Assembly (NCBI GenBank): GCA_947484275.1
Contig: CANKOY010000016.1
Span: 1-64,000 of the forward strand
DNA length: 64,000 nt
Source: Planctomycetota bacterium
GTDB lineage: Bacteria > Planctomycetota > UBA1135 > GCA-002686595
Reading direction: 5' to 3'
The notes under the pieces were generated by a model. That model was given only the letters and a program-made list of their open reading frames with translations. It was not told the DNA's origin and searched no databases. The stretch's first letter is position 1. Every line of letters starts with the position of its first letter. Of this stretch, positions 44,678 to 53,521 are shown in pieces. Made by a program: the position numbers and the translations under genes.

Positions 44678-45547
44678 ATGAGAGTTGGTGCAAAGCACGG
44701 CCGCGGACGGCCGGTTTTCAGCTTCGAGTTCTTCCCGCCGAAGACCGACGAAGGCGCGCGCGCGTTGATGACCACTGTCGCGGACCTGCGCGACGTGCTC
44801 GCCCCGGACTTCGTCTCGGTGACCTGCGGCGCCGGCGGTTCGACGCGCGAGCGCACCCTCGAGTCTGTGGTGCGCATCCAAAAGGAACTGGGCCTGACGG
44901 CCATGGCACACTTGACCTGCGTCGGCGCGACCGAGGCGGAGCTTGCCGATGAAATCGACCGACTGACTGACGCGGGGATCGAGAACATCCTCGCCTTGCG
45001 CGGCGATCCGCCCCTGGGCAACGCGACCTACAAGCCGCCCCAGGGTGGCTTCGCACACGCCTCGGATCTGGTGGCGTTCCTGCGCACGAACTTCGACGTC
45101 GAAATCGGCGGGGCCTGTTATCCCGAAGGACACGTCGAGTCCGCGGACGCGGCCCGCGATCTGGATTGGACCGTGCACAAGGTGCGCCAGGGTGTGGATT
45201 TCCTGGTGACGCAGTTGTTCCTCGACAACCGCGACTACTTCGGGTTCCTCAACCGCGCACGGGACCGCGGAATCCGCGTGCCGATCGTCCCTGGGATCAT
45301 GCCGATCACGAATGTCGCTCAGATGGAGCGCTTCACGAAAATGTGCGGCGCCAAGATCCCCGCCGAACTCTCGGCGCGGCTGCAGCGCTTCCGCGACGAT
45401 CCGGCGGCAGTCATGGCCATCGGCATCGAGCACGCGATCATGCAGTGCCGCGAACTGCTCGAGGGCGGCGCGCCGGGGCTGCATTTCTACACGCTGAACA
45501 AGAGCTGGGCCACGCGCTCGATCTTGGCGGCCGTGCGCAGGGTCTGA
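44678..45547 (+). CDS. metF: Methylenetetrahydrofolate reductase
   Basis: 289 residues, the usual length of bacterial MetF, which reduces 5,10-methylenetetrahydrofolate to 5-methyltetrahydrofolate with FAD. Visible family blocks are FSFEFFPPKTDEG at the N-terminus, VSVTCGAGGSTRERT, HLTCVG, NILALRGDPP, GGACYPEGH, LVTQLFLDN and VPGIMPITN. It starts 7 bases after the thioesterase stop. A strong stem-loop follows 20 bases after its own stop. Confidence 0.96.
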   Translation: MRVGAKHGRGRPVFSFEFFPPKTDEGARALMTTVADLRDVLAPDFVSVTCGAGGSTRERTLESVVRIQKELGLTAMAHLTCVGATEAELADEIDRLTDAGIENILALRGDPPLGNATYKPPQGGFAHASDLVAFLRTNFDVEIGGACYPEGHVESADAARDLDWTVHKVRQGVDFLVTQLFLDNRDYFGFLNRARDRGIRVPIVPGIMPITNVAQMERFTKMCGAKIPAELSARLQRFRDDPAAVMAIGIEHAIMQCRELLEGGAPGLHFYTLNKSWATRSILAAVRRV

Positions 45548-45566
45548 GCGGCTTTGCGAGCGCCCT

Positions 45567-45593
45567 GGCCTCCGCCGCGGGGTGGCGGAGGCC
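45567..45593 (+). terminator. Stem-loop terminator after metF
   Basis: GGCCTCCGCC (45567-45576) pairs perfectly with GGCGGAGGCC (45584-45593) around a seven-base loop, 20 bases after the metF stop. No T-tract follows. It separates the metF unit from the molybdenum hydroxylase operon. Confidence 0.6.
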
Positions 45594-45684
45594 CGCGAAC
45601 CGGTCTCGCGACCCGGTCTCGCTCAAAGAAATCGAAGCGCACGGAGCCTTGCGCTCGGCTCGCCGATGCGAAGACTGGCGAGCC

Positions 45685-47874
45685 ATGAATCGCAGTGTTG
45701 GAGGCGTGCTGGCCAGGCCCGAGGGCCCGGCCAAGGTCACGGGCCGGGCGCTCTATGTGGCCGACCTGCGCGTCGAGGGCGCCTGGGTCGCGGGCACCGT
45801 GCGCTCCAATGTGGCCCGCGGCCGATTGCTGGGATTTGATTTCGATCCCGCGTTCGACTGGAAGCGCGTCGTCATCGCCGGGCCCGAAGCGATCCCCGGA
45901 GCAAACTTGGTGGCGATGATCGTGGACGATCAACCGCTCCTGTGCGCTGACGCGATCGAGCACTTCGGCGAGCCACTCTTGATCGTGGCTGCGGAAACTC
46001 CGCTCACGCTGCGCGCGGCCTTAGCGGCCATTCGACCGCGCATCGAAGTCAGGCCAGCGATGCTCGACATGGAAGCGAGCGAACAGCTCTTCAAGCGCAT
46101 CGCGATCGACAAGGGCGATGTGGAGGCGGTCTTCGCAGCAGCCGACGGCGCGGCGATTCGCGTGCTCGAGGGCACCTACCGCACCGACACGCAGGAGCAG
46201 ATGTACATCGAGCCCCAGGGCTTCGTGGCCTGGCCGCCGGATGCGAACGGCACGATCGCGGTCACCGGTTCGATGCAGTGCCCCTATTACGTGCAGAAGT
46301 CCCTGATGCGAGCGTTTGGCGTCGAAGCGCACAATGCGCGCGTCGTGCAGGCCGCCACGGGCGGCGGATTCGGAGGCAAGGAGGATTATCCGTCGGTGCT
46401 CGCCTGTCACGCGGCGCTGATGGCACGCGTCTGTGGACGGCCGATTCGGATGCTCTACGACCGCCACGAGGACCTGGCGGTGACGCCCAAGCGCCATCCT
46501 TCGCGCGTGCGCCATCGCACGGCGGTCGCGAGCGACGGCCGTTTGCTGGCCATGGACATCGACGTGCTGCTCGACGGCGGCGCCTACACGACGCTTTCCC
46601 CGGTGGTGCTCTCGCGCGCATGCATCCACGCCGCCGGAGCCTATCGCTGCGAAAACGTGCGCATCCGCGGCCGCGCGGTGGCGACGAATCACGTTCCCTT
46701 CGGTGCTTTCCGCGGGTTTGGCGCGCCGCAGGTGTGCTTCGCGGTGGAGCGGCAAATGGACCGGATCGCGGTTGCCCTGGGGCTCCATCCGGTGGAACTG
46801 CGCCTCTGCAACATGCTGCGCCGCGGCGATGTTACGGCCACGGGACAGGTGCTCGAGCACAGCGTCGGCTCCGTGGAGGTCATGGACGAAATCCTCGCGC
46901 GCACGAAAATCGACAGGCACCCCTGGCGCGCGCAGCAGACGGGAAACGTGCGCCGTGGGCTGGGTCTCGCGTTCTTCTTCCACGGGGCGGGCTTCACCGG
47001 CTCCGGAGAGGCGCTGCTCAAGGCACGCGTTGCCGTGGAATTGGACCGCGAAGGCTGCGTGATCGTGCGCAGCGCTTCGACAGAGTTTGGCCAGGGGACG
47101 CTGACCATGTTCACGGCGATTGTGGCCCAGGCCCTGGGCTGCGATGCGCGCGACGTGATCATCGCCGATGCCGACACGCAGGGGGTGCCGAACTCCGGTC
47201 CCACAGTTGCCTCGCGCACCTGCATGATCGTCGGCGGCTCGCTGCAAAAGGCCTGCGCGGAACTGCTCGTTCGCGTGGGCCCCGGTCCCGCGCCCTTCCG
47301 TGAGCGCGCGCGCGCCTTCGTGCAGCGCGGCGGAGACAGCCAGATCGAAATCACCTACACGTCGCCGCCGGGACTTGCCTGGGACGACGCGACGTACCGC
47401 GGCGACGCTTACCCGGCCTACGGCTGGGCCGCGGATGTGGCGGAAGTCGAAGTCTCGCTCGACAGTTTCGAGGTCCGCGTCAAGCGCTTCACTAGCGCAG
47501 TGGACGTGGGCAAGGCCATTCAACCGCAGATGGTCGAGGGCCAGATCGAGGGCGGCTCGCTGCAGGCGATCGGCTTCGCGCACCTCGAGGCGGCCACGAT
47601 GAAGCACGGGCAGTTTCAGCAGAATCGCATGGCGACCTGTGTCATTCCGACGACACTCGACACGCCAACGTTCGACGTCGCGCTGATCGAAGTGCCCTTC
47701 GAGCACGGCCCCTTTGGCGCGAAGGGCGTCGGCGAGTTGCCCATGGACGGCGGCGCTCCCGCGATCGCATCGGCGATCGAGGACGCCCTGGGAATCCACA
47801 TGGATCACATGCCCGCCACCCCCGAGCGTCTGTTAGAGGCTTGGCTCGCGGCCCATCCCAAGGAGGAGCTGTGA
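45685..47874 (+). CDS. Xanthine dehydrogenase family protein, molybdopterin-binding subunit
   Basis: 729 residues from ATG 45685 (MNRSVGGVLARPEGPAKVTG); the frame extends upstream through the metF shadow. The N-terminal domain has GPAKVTGRALYVADL. The molybdenum cofactor domain shows GGGFGGKEDYP, the RGFGAPQ loop and the conserved Glu in FGAKGVGELP near the C-terminus. It is the large catalytic subunit of a molybdenum hydroxylase that adds a hydroxyl group to a heterocycle, aldehyde or aromatic CoA. The substrate cannot be told from motifs alone. The stop overlaps the GTG of the 2Fe-2S subunit gene. Confidence 0.92.
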   Translation: MNRSVGGVLARPEGPAKVTGRALYVADLRVEGAWVAGTVRSNVARGRLLGFDFDPAFDWKRVVIAGPEAIPGANLVAMIVDDQPLLCADAIEHFGEPLLIVAAETPLTLRAALAAIRPRIEVRPAMLDMEASEQLFKRIAIDKGDVEAVFAAADGAAIRVLEGTYRTDTQEQMYIEPQGFVAWPPDANGTIAVTGSMQCPYYVQKSLMRAFGVEAHNARVVQAATGGGFGGKEDYPSVLACHAALMARVCGRPIRMLYDRHEDLAVTPKRHPSRVRHRTAVASDGRLLAMDIDVLLDGGAYTTLSPVVLSRACIHAAGAYRCENVRIRGRAVATNHVPFGAFRGFGAPQVCFAVERQMDRIAVALGLHPVELRLCNMLRRGDVTATGQVLEHSVGSVEVMDEILARTKIDRHPWRAQQTGNVRRGLGLAFFFHGAGFTGSGEALLKARVAVELDREGCVIVRSASTEFGQGTLTMFTAIVAQALGCDARDVIIADADTQGVPNSGPTVASRTCMIVGGSLQKACAELLVRVGPGPAPFRERARAFVQRGGDSQIEITYTSPPGLAWDDATYRGDAYPAYGWAADVAEVEVSLDSFEVRVKRFTSAVDVGKAIQPQMVEGQIEGGSLQAIGFAHLEAATMKHGQFQQNRMATCVIPTTLDTPTFDVALIEVPFEHGPFGAKGVGELPMDGGAPAIASAIEDALGIHMDHMPATPERLLEAWLAAHPKEEL

Positions 47875-48350
47875 GCGTGCAGGAGCCCGTGGATCTGCGC
47901 TGCACGATCAATGGCGTCGCGCGCGAACTGCGCGCCGCGCCCCTGCGCCGTTTGCTCGACGTGTTGCGCGACGACCTCGGGCTCACGGGGACCAAGGAGG
48001 GCTGCGGCGAGGGCGAATGCGGGGCGTGCACGGTGCTCGTCAACGGCGAGCCGGTCAATTCCTGCCTGGTGCCCGTCTGTCAAGTTGACGCCTGCAGCGT
48101 CACGACTATCGAAGGCAGCGGCTTCGAGGGCGTGCAGGCTGCGTTTCTGGAGCACGGTGGCGCGCAGTGCGGCATCTGCACGCCGGGGATGATCGTGATG
48201 ACGCGCGCCTGGCTCGAGGAGCGCAGTCGACTCGGGGCTGCTGTGGACCTGGAGAGCGCGCGCAAGGCCCTCGCAGGCAACCTGTGTCGCTGCACGGGCT
48301 ACGCAAAAATCCTCACGTCGGCCCTGGCCGCGGCGGCGGTGAAGCCTTGA
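47871..48350 (+). CDS. Molybdenum hydroxylase 2Fe-2S subunit
   Basis: 159 residues from GTG 47871, which overlaps the large-subunit TGA (GTGA) and has a perfect AAGGAGG a few bases upstream; these decide the start. The plant-type 2Fe-2S cluster ligands are in GCGEGECGACTVLVNG plus CL. The second cluster ligands are in QCGICTPGM and GNLCRCTGY. It passes electrons from the molybdenum centre to the FAD subunit. The gene is followed immediately by the FAD subunit gene (TTGA overlap). Confidence 0.95.
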   Translation: MSVQEPVDLRCTINGVARELRAAPLRRLLDVLRDDLGLTGTKEGCGEGECGACTVLVNGEPVNSCLVPVCQVDACSVTTIEGSGFEGVQAAFLEHGGAQCGICTPGMIVMTRAWLEERSRLGAAVDLESARKALAGNLCRCTGYAKILTSALAAAAVKP

Positions 48351-49213
48351 ATTGCGCGGTGCAACGACCGCGCACGCTCGAGCAGGCCTTGGAGGTCCTG
48401 GCCCGTGCGACGTCTTCCGCGCGCCTGCTCGCGGGCGGCACCGACTTGATGGTCGAGTTCGAAACCGGTCGCACACATCCGGATGTGGTTTTCGACCTCT
48501 GGGGGGTGAAGGAGTTGCGCTACGTGCGCGCCGAGAATGGTGGCCTGCGGCTGGGGTCCCTGAGCACATGCCGCGACTTGCTCGATTCCGCGCTCGCGCG
48601 CGAAGGCGCCGATCTCCTGGTGCTCGCCGCCGATGAAGTGGGCGCGGAACAGATCAAGAATCGTGCGACGCTCGGCGGCAATCTCGGCACCGCCTCGCCC
48701 GCCAGCGACCTCGGGCCCGTGTTGTCGGTTCTTCGGGCGCGTGTGCGCCTGGTCTCGCTGCGCGGCGAGCGCGAAGTATCGGTGGACGACTTTTGGACGG
48801 GCTACCGCGCCACGCAGCGCGCCAACGACGAGTTGATCGAGTCCGTGTTCATTCCCACTTGCCCGAGGGACGAGCGCCGCGGCTTTCGCAAGGTCGGCAC
48901 ACGGCGCGCGCAGTCGATCTCGAAGGTTGTGGTCGCCATGGCGCTTCGCGTCGACGGCGGCGTGCTCCAGGGAGTGCGTTCCGCAGCCGGTTCCGTCGCC
49001 GAACGCATCGTGCGCCTGAGCACGCTCGAGCGCGCCCTCGACGGCCAGCGTCCCTCGCGCGCGCTCGTCTCCGACGCGACGCGCGACTCGGCTCGCGTGG
49101 ACGCGCGCCCGATCGATGACGTGCGCTCCACGGCGCGCTACCGTCGCGCCACGCTGCAGCGCGTGGCCGAAGGTTTGATCCTGGACTTGGCCGGAATCGA
49201 AGGAGCGCACTGA
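48347..49213 (+). CDS. Molybdenum hydroxylase FAD-binding subunit
   Basis: 288 residues from TTG 48347, which overlaps the stop of the 2Fe-2S gene; a GTG at 48359 is the alternative. CO-dehydrogenase flavoprotein family blocks are present: ARLLAGGTDLMVEF (FAD), the NRATLGGNLGTASPASDLGP loop and a C-terminal domain with RRAQSISKVVVAMAL. It lacks the extra 4Fe-4S loop of 4-hydroxybenzoyl-CoA reductase beta subunits, so that enzyme is unlikely. The stop shares an A with the next start (TGATG). Confidence 0.92.
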   Translation: MNCAVQRPRTLEQALEVLARATSSARLLAGGTDLMVEFETGRTHPDVVFDLWGVKELRYVRAENGGLRLGSLSTCRDLLDSALAREGADLLVLAADEVGAEQIKNRATLGGNLGTASPASDLGPVLSVLRARVRLVSLRGEREVSVDDFWTGYRATQRANDELIESVFIPTCPRDERRGFRKVGTRRAQSISKVVVAMALRVDGGVLQGVRSAAGSVAERIVRLSTLERALDGQRPSRALVSDATRDSARVDARPIDDVRSTARYRRATLQRVAEGLILDLAGIEGAH

Positions 49214-49665
49214 TGCTGTTTCTTTACGTCCTCGCGGTGGTGCTTGGAATTTCCATCTGCCTCCAGGGCGCGGCCAACGGACTCTTGGCCGGCCGCATCG
49301 GACTGCCCCTGACGCTCTCGATCAACTCAGGACTGGTCTTCGCCGGCTCGCTGATCTGGTTTGGGATCTCGCGCATGGCATCGGACACCGCTCCAGAACG
49401 CCTGAGTGCACCCTGGCTGTTCTACTGCGGCGGCATTTGCGGTCTGTTGATCCTCAGCTGCGCCGCGGTGGCCTACCCGCGTCTTGGGGCGAGCACGACC
49501 ACGGCCCTGGCCGTGGCCAGTCAGCTGGTGACGGCGCTCGTGCTCGATCGCTTCGCCACCGCGGGCCAGCGCTTTCCCCTGACTTCCCTGCGCGTGCTCG
49601 GCCTGGTCCTCGTGGCGATCGGCGTGGCGCTGGTGATGGGCTTGGGGAGCAAGGCGTCGCGTTGA
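49213..49665 (+). CDS. DMT-superfamily small transporter (YdcZ/DUF606 type)
   Basis: 150 residues with five hydrophobic segments (about 2-22, 34-54, 68-88, 94-112 and 126-146). The pattern LQGAANGLLAGRIGLPLTLSINSG at the N-terminus and the C-terminal LRVLGLVLVAIGVALVMG fit the YdcZ branch of the drug/metabolite transporter superfamily. Coupling to the molybdenum hydroxylase genes (TGATG overlap) suggests it moves the substrate or product. It ends 19 bases from the convergent CoA ligase stop. Confidence 0.82.
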   Translation: MLFLYVLAVVLGISICLQGAANGLLAGRIGLPLTLSINSGLVFAGSLIWFGISRMASDTAPERLSAPWLFYCGGICGLLILSCAAVAYPRLGASTTTALAVASQLVTALVLDRFATAGQRFPLTSLRVLGLVLVAIGVALVMGLGSKASR

Positions 49666-49684
49666 TGGCGCGGCGCTACGAAAG

Positions 49685-51262
49685 TCAGCGCAGCTTCAAT
49701 TCCTTGCGCGCCACCTTGCCGCGGTCGTTCTTGGGCAGGCTCTCGCGCCATTCGAACCAGCGCGGGTACTTGTAGGGAGCCAGAAGTCGCTTGACGTGCT
49801 CCTTCAATTCCAAGGCAAGCTCAGGGCCCCCGACGTAGCCAGGATTGAGCACCGCGTAGGCCATGGGCTTGATGAGGCGCTCCTCGTCTTCGGCGCCCAC
49901 GACGCAAACCTCCGCGATCGCGGGGTGCTTCAACAGCGCGTTCTCGATCTCCAGGGGGGAAACCCAGATGCCGGAGACCTTGAGCAGGTCGTCGTCGCGG
50001 CCCTCGTAGAAGTAGTAGCCCTCTTGATCGCGGCGAAAGATGTCCGCCGAAGTGCACCAATCAGCCTGAAAGGTCTCGATCGACTTCTTGCGGTCGGCCC
50101 AATAGCACAGGGCGGTGGAACCGCCTCGCACGCGCAGTCGCCCCGGCTCCCCGTCGGCAACTTGAAGCCCGTCGGGGCCGACGATTTGCGCTTCGTAGCC
50201 GGGGACAATGCGCCCGAGGCTGCCGAGCTTGACGTCTGCCTCGCGATTGGAAATGTAGATGTGGAACATCTCCGCCGAGCCGATTCCGTCGAGAATCTCC
50301 ACGCCGGTGCGCGCCTTCCATTCCCCGTAGAGCTGCGCCGGCAAAGCCTCGCCCGCCGAGAGCGCCACGCGCAGCGAACTCAAGTCGGCTGTGTCGCAGC
50401 GCGGCGAGCGCAACATGTTGTTGATCATCGTCGGCACGCTAGTCAGTAACGTCGGCCGATGACGCTCGATCTGATCGAACAATTCGTCGGCGGTCGCGCG
50501 GCCCGGGAACAACACGACGCTCGCCCCAACCCGGAACGGGAACATCAAGTTGGTCCCGGTGGCGTAGCCGAAAAACAGCTTGGGCACCGACAGGCACACG
50601 TCGCTCTCACGGTAGCCTGCCACCTGGAGCGCATAGGTCTCCGTCGAGTAGGCGAAGTCGCCGTGTGAATGCACGCAAGCCTTCGGATGGCCCGTGGAGC
50701 CCGAGGTGAAAAGCCAGCCGGCAAGATCGTCGGGCCCGGTGGGCTCGAGTTTTGCGAGCTCGGATTGCGGATCCTCGGCGTCGATGGCGCGCTCGTAGTC
50801 CACGCCCTCATGGCCGGCCCCATCGATCACGAACATGGTCTCGAGCCAGCGCGAATTGCGGGCGACCGAACCAAATTCCCCCAGGGCTTCGCGGTGGACG
50901 AACGCGACGCGCGCCTTGGTGTACTCAAGGTAGTAAGTGAACTGCTCAGCCTTGAGCAGCGGATTGACCATCGCGAACACCGCTCCAGCGCGCAGGGTGC
51001 CGAACCATGCTTCGGCGAATTCAAGCCCGTCGGGCAGCACAAACAGCACGCGCTCTTCGGGCCGCACCTTGCGCCTGCGCAGGGCCGCGGCGACTTGCCG
51101 GGCGCGGGTCGACAACTGCGCGTACGTTCGCGTGACTCCGCTGCAATTCAGTGCGACTTTCTCTCCGCGGCCCGCGGTGAGATTGTGGTCGAGGAAATAC
51201 TCGCAGAGATTGAAGCGTTCCGGCAATTCGACATCGCCGTAGTACGCGCGCGCCGCCGTCAT
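49685..51262 (-). CDS. Benzoate-CoA ligase family enzyme (probable 2-aminobenzoate-CoA ligase)
   Basis: 525 residues of the AMP-forming acyl-CoA synthetase superfamily. Core motifs are WLFTSGSTGHPKACVHSHGD (ATP binding), GSAEMFHIYISNR, the motor YFYEGRDDDLLKVSGIWVSP and the adenylation Lys in LPKNDRGKVARKEL. LFFGYATGTNLMFPF and GSAEMFH are typical of the benzoate/2-aminobenzoate-CoA ligase group. It would activate the aromatic acid that the operon degrades. The ATG (51262) overlaps the stop of the kinase-like gene (ATGA). It is the last gene of the minus-strand operon. Confidence 0.88.
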   Translation of the reverse strand: MTAARAYYGDVELPERFNLCEYFLDHNLTAGRGEKVALNCSGVTRTYAQLSTRARQVAAALRRRKVRPEERVLFVLPDGLEFAEAWFGTLRAGAVFAMVNPLLKAEQFTYYLEYTKARVAFVHREALGEFGSVARNSRWLETMFVIDGAGHEGVDYERAIDAEDPQSELAKLEPTGPDDLAGWLFTSGSTGHPKACVHSHGDFAYSTETYALQVAGYRESDVCLSVPKLFFGYATGTNLMFPFRVGASVVLFPGRATADELFDQIERHRPTLLTSVPTMINNMLRSPRCDTADLSSLRVALSAGEALPAQLYGEWKARTGVEILDGIGSAEMFHIYISNREADVKLGSLGRIVPGYEAQIVGPDGLQVADGEPGRLRVRGGSTALCYWADRKKSIETFQADWCTSADIFRRDQEGYYFYEGRDDDLLKVSGIWVSPLEIENALLKHPAIAEVCVVGAEDEERLIKPMAYAVLNPGYVGGPELALELKEHVKRLLAPYKYPRWFEWRESLPKNDRGKVARKELKLR

Positions 51263-52140
51263 TGTTTCGCGAAGACCTGGAGCGCGGCCTTGAATGGCGC
51301 AGCGGCGCCGTAGCGCTGGCGTTTGTCGGCGAACAGGCCCCGTTGCACGGCAATCTCGAAGCCCGGATCCACTTCGATCGCAGGCGCGCGCTTTTTCATC
51401 GACGGCGCCTGCTTGTCGAGCTTGGCCTGAAAAATCTCCAGGAACGAGCGCCCGGGCCAGGGCAGCACGCCGGTCGCGAGTTCAAAAAGAACGGCCGCGA
51501 CGTTGTACACGTCTGAGGCCACGTCGGGCGATTCGCCGCCGAACTGCTCAACGGGAGCGTAGAACGGCGTGCCGATCAATGCCGTGCGATCGCCGAGGTG
51601 CTTTGCATTCCACAGGCCCGGCGTCACGCCCCCATCGATCAGTTGAACTTCGAGCGCGCCGGTTTTCCCGGAAGCGCTGCCAACGAAAAGCGTCGCGGGC
51701 TTGATGTCGCCGTGGATCAACTTCCTGCTGTGAATCGCCTCGAGCGCTTCGAGAGCCGAAACGCCGATCGACGCCACCTCGGCCTGGTCCGGTCGCCCGC
51801 GGGCCTTGACCCAGTCCGCCAGAGGCTCGCCGCGGGGCGTTTCGCTGATCACCACGATCGTCGCGGCCGCGGGCATCAACACGTCGAGCACGCGCGCGAC
51901 GCCTCTGTGTTCTATCTTGCGCCACTGGTCCAGCGCCTTCTTGTAGTCCGTCGCTTGGGACGCCGACTCGAAGAGGACCGGCGGAAACGCGGTCAACTCG
52001 CAGGTGGACGCTGAGGTTTCATCGGTCACGCAAAACGTGGCCGAGAGTCCGCTGGAGCGCGCCGCGCGTTCCACGCGATAGCGGCCGAGAACAAGTTTGC
52101 CCGGGGCGAGATCGAAGAGCGAAAACGAAGCAGTGGTCAT
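51259..52140 (-). CDS. Ser/Thr protein kinase-like protein with degenerate active site
   Basis: 293 residues spanning an eukaryotic-type kinase fold. Recognisable parts are the LGRYRVE opening, the catalytic loop LIHGDIKPATLF (141-152), QLIDGG (166-171), GTPFYAPVEQFGG and the SDVYNVAAVLFELATGVLPW helix. Key residues differ. The glycine loop is lost (RSSGLSA). The strand-3 Lys is replaced (CELT where VALK is usual). HRD is HGD, the Mg-binding Asn is Thr150 (PAT for PAN), and DFG is DGG. Asp145 and Asp169 remain. It may be a pseudokinase or a weak kinase. Its stop overlaps the CoA ligase start, so it probably regulates that enzyme. Confidence 0.82.
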   Translation of the reverse strand: MTTASFSLFDLAPGKLVLGRYRVERAARSSGLSATFCVTDETSASTCELTAFPPVLFESASQATDYKKALDQWRKIEHRGVARVLDVLMPAAATIVVISETPRGEPLADWVKARGRPDQAEVASIGVSALEALEAIHSRKLIHGDIKPATLFVGSASGKTGALEVQLIDGGVTPGLWNAKHLGDRTALIGTPFYAPVEQFGGESPDVASDVYNVAAVLFELATGVLPWPGRSFLEIFQAKLDKQAPSMKKRAPAIEVDPGFEIAVQRGLFADKRQRYGAAAPFKAALQVFAKQ

Positions 52141-52218
52141 GGGCGGATCGAACGAGTCGCCCGCGCAGATTCGCTTGCGGCTCGCACGGCCATGGTAGCG
52201 CCGACCGCTCCGGCCTGC

Positions 52219-52283
52219 CTAAGAGCACGTCCTAATACCTGGCGCAGCTTCTGGATCTGCCCGGCATTGGGACGTGCTCTCAG
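52219..52283. repeat. Palindromic intergenic element, copy 2
   Basis: AGAGCACGTCCTAAT (52222-52236) and ATTGGGACGTGCTCT (52266-52280) form a 15-bp stem with one G-U pair, around a 29-base loop. The inverted repeat extends to 52219 and 52283 with one further mismatch. The right arm contains the TGA stop of the kynureninase-like gene. The arms match the element at 16817-16871, including the outer CTTAG/CTAAG. It may terminate or attenuate the upstream part of the operon before the kinase-like gene. Confidence 0.75.
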
Positions 52284-53506
52284 TAGCTCTTCTGCGATTG
52301 CACGAAATCCGTCCAGCGACGCGTCTCGCGCAGGTCGCTGAGCGCTTCGGCGAACGCGTCGAGTTCCTCGGCGCGCGTGTAGAAATGCGGACTGACGCGG
52401 ATCCCGGCCTCGGGCCGATGATCCACGAGGATTCCGCGCTGTTCCAAAGCTGCGACGAATGCCGCGCCGTTTTCCTGGGGCCGCAGCCCCACGGTCAAAG
52501 TTCCTCCGCGCGCCTGCGGATCCTTCGGACTGGGCACGTCGAAGCCGCGGCTCAGGAGATTTTCACGCAGGGCCTCGGTGCGCTCGATCGACCACGAACG
52601 GATGCGGTCCACTCCAACGTCGAGGATCAACTCGTAACCGGCGGTGGCCGCCTGCAGCGCGGGCACCGCGGGAGAACCGTGCAGGAGCCGCGCCGCACCG
52701 CCCGCGTAGCGTTGTGCGCCGAGTTCAAAGGCAAAGGGCGCAGCGTGTGCCGCCCAGCCCGTGATGCGCGGTTCCAATCGGGCCGCCAACTCGGGCCGCA
52801 CGTACAGATAGCCAGCGCCGGGTCCGCCGCACAGCCATTTCACGGAGCCGCCGCAGACCATGTCGACGTCCAGTTGGCGCACATCGATGGGCACGGTGCC
52901 CAGGGCCTGATAGGTGTCGAGCAAGACCAAGGCCCCGACTTCGCGCGCGCGCGCGCAAATCGCCTGGGCGTCGTGCTTGAACGAGTTTCGAAAGCACACG
53001 TGGCTGATCGGAACGATCAGAGTGCGCTCGTCGATGGCGGCGAGCATTTCCTCGAGCGGCACGCCGAGCCTACCACGGGACGGCAAGCAGACAATCTCCG
53101 CGCCAAAACGCCGATAGCCCTCCCAGACGTACATGTTCGTGGGGAAATTCTGATCGTCGTACACGACTCGGTTTCGCGTTGTGCCGAAGTCGAGGCACGA
53201 TGCAATCAGACTCTCGATCACCGACACGTTCTGGTGCATCACGACCGATCCCTGCGGCGCGTTCATGATGCGCGCGATCAGGTTCCCCACATCGATCGGC
53301 GCATCCCACCAACCCTCGGCCCAGGCGCGCACGCCGCGCGTGGCCCATTGATCGGCGTAGGCGCGCAGCTTGTCGTAGACGCCGATGGGCATCGCCCCCA
53401 GGCTATGGGTCACGAGGTAGTTGGTCGTGGCCAGGATTGGAAACTGCTTGCGCCAGGGCTCCGGGTCGTGGAGCGAGGCTGCGCGCGGTGCTGCGTTGGG
53501 ATTCAT
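52280..53506 (-). CDS. Kynureninase-like PLP-dependent enzyme (class V aminotransferase fold)
   Basis: 408 residues. Kynureninase family blocks are clear: THSLGAMPIGVYDKL near residue 33, NFPTNMYVWEGYRR (120-133), the SHVCFRNSFKHD strand, the PLP Lys in GGSVKWLCGGPG (Lys223) and GWAAHAAPFAFELG. Kynureninase cleaves kynurenine or hydroxykynurenine to (hydroxy)anthranilate plus alanine. The usual DLAH motif that contacts PLP reads DTYQ here, so the His is missing and the substrate may differ. It lies in the aromatic acyl-CoA operon, 15 bases after the ferredoxin gene, where making anthranilate would fit. Confidence 0.8.
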   Translation of the reverse strand: MNPNAAPRAASLHDPEPWRKQFPILATTNYLVTHSLGAMPIGVYDKLRAYADQWATRGVRAWAEGWWDAPIDVGNLIARIMNAPQGSVVMHQNVSVIESLIASCLDFGTTRNRVVYDDQNFPTNMYVWEGYRRFGAEIVCLPSRGRLGVPLEEMLAAIDERTLIVPISHVCFRNSFKHDAQAICARAREVGALVLLDTYQALGTVPIDVRQLDVDMVCGGSVKWLCGGPGAGYLYVRPELAARLEPRITGWAAHAAPFAFELGAQRYAGGAARLLHGSPAVPALQAATAGYELILDVGVDRIRSWSIERTEALRENLLSRGFDVPSPKDPQARGGTLTVGLRPQENGAAFVAALEQRGILVDHRPEAGIRVSPHFYTRAEELDAFAEALSDLRETRRWTDFVQSQKSY

Positions 53507-53521
53507 CGAAGGGGCTTCTCG

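Noticed and set aside
46021-47808. 595-codon open frame opposite the molybdenum hydroxylase large subunit
   Set aside because: Shadow frame; the plus strand has the cofactor motifs and overlapping operon partners.
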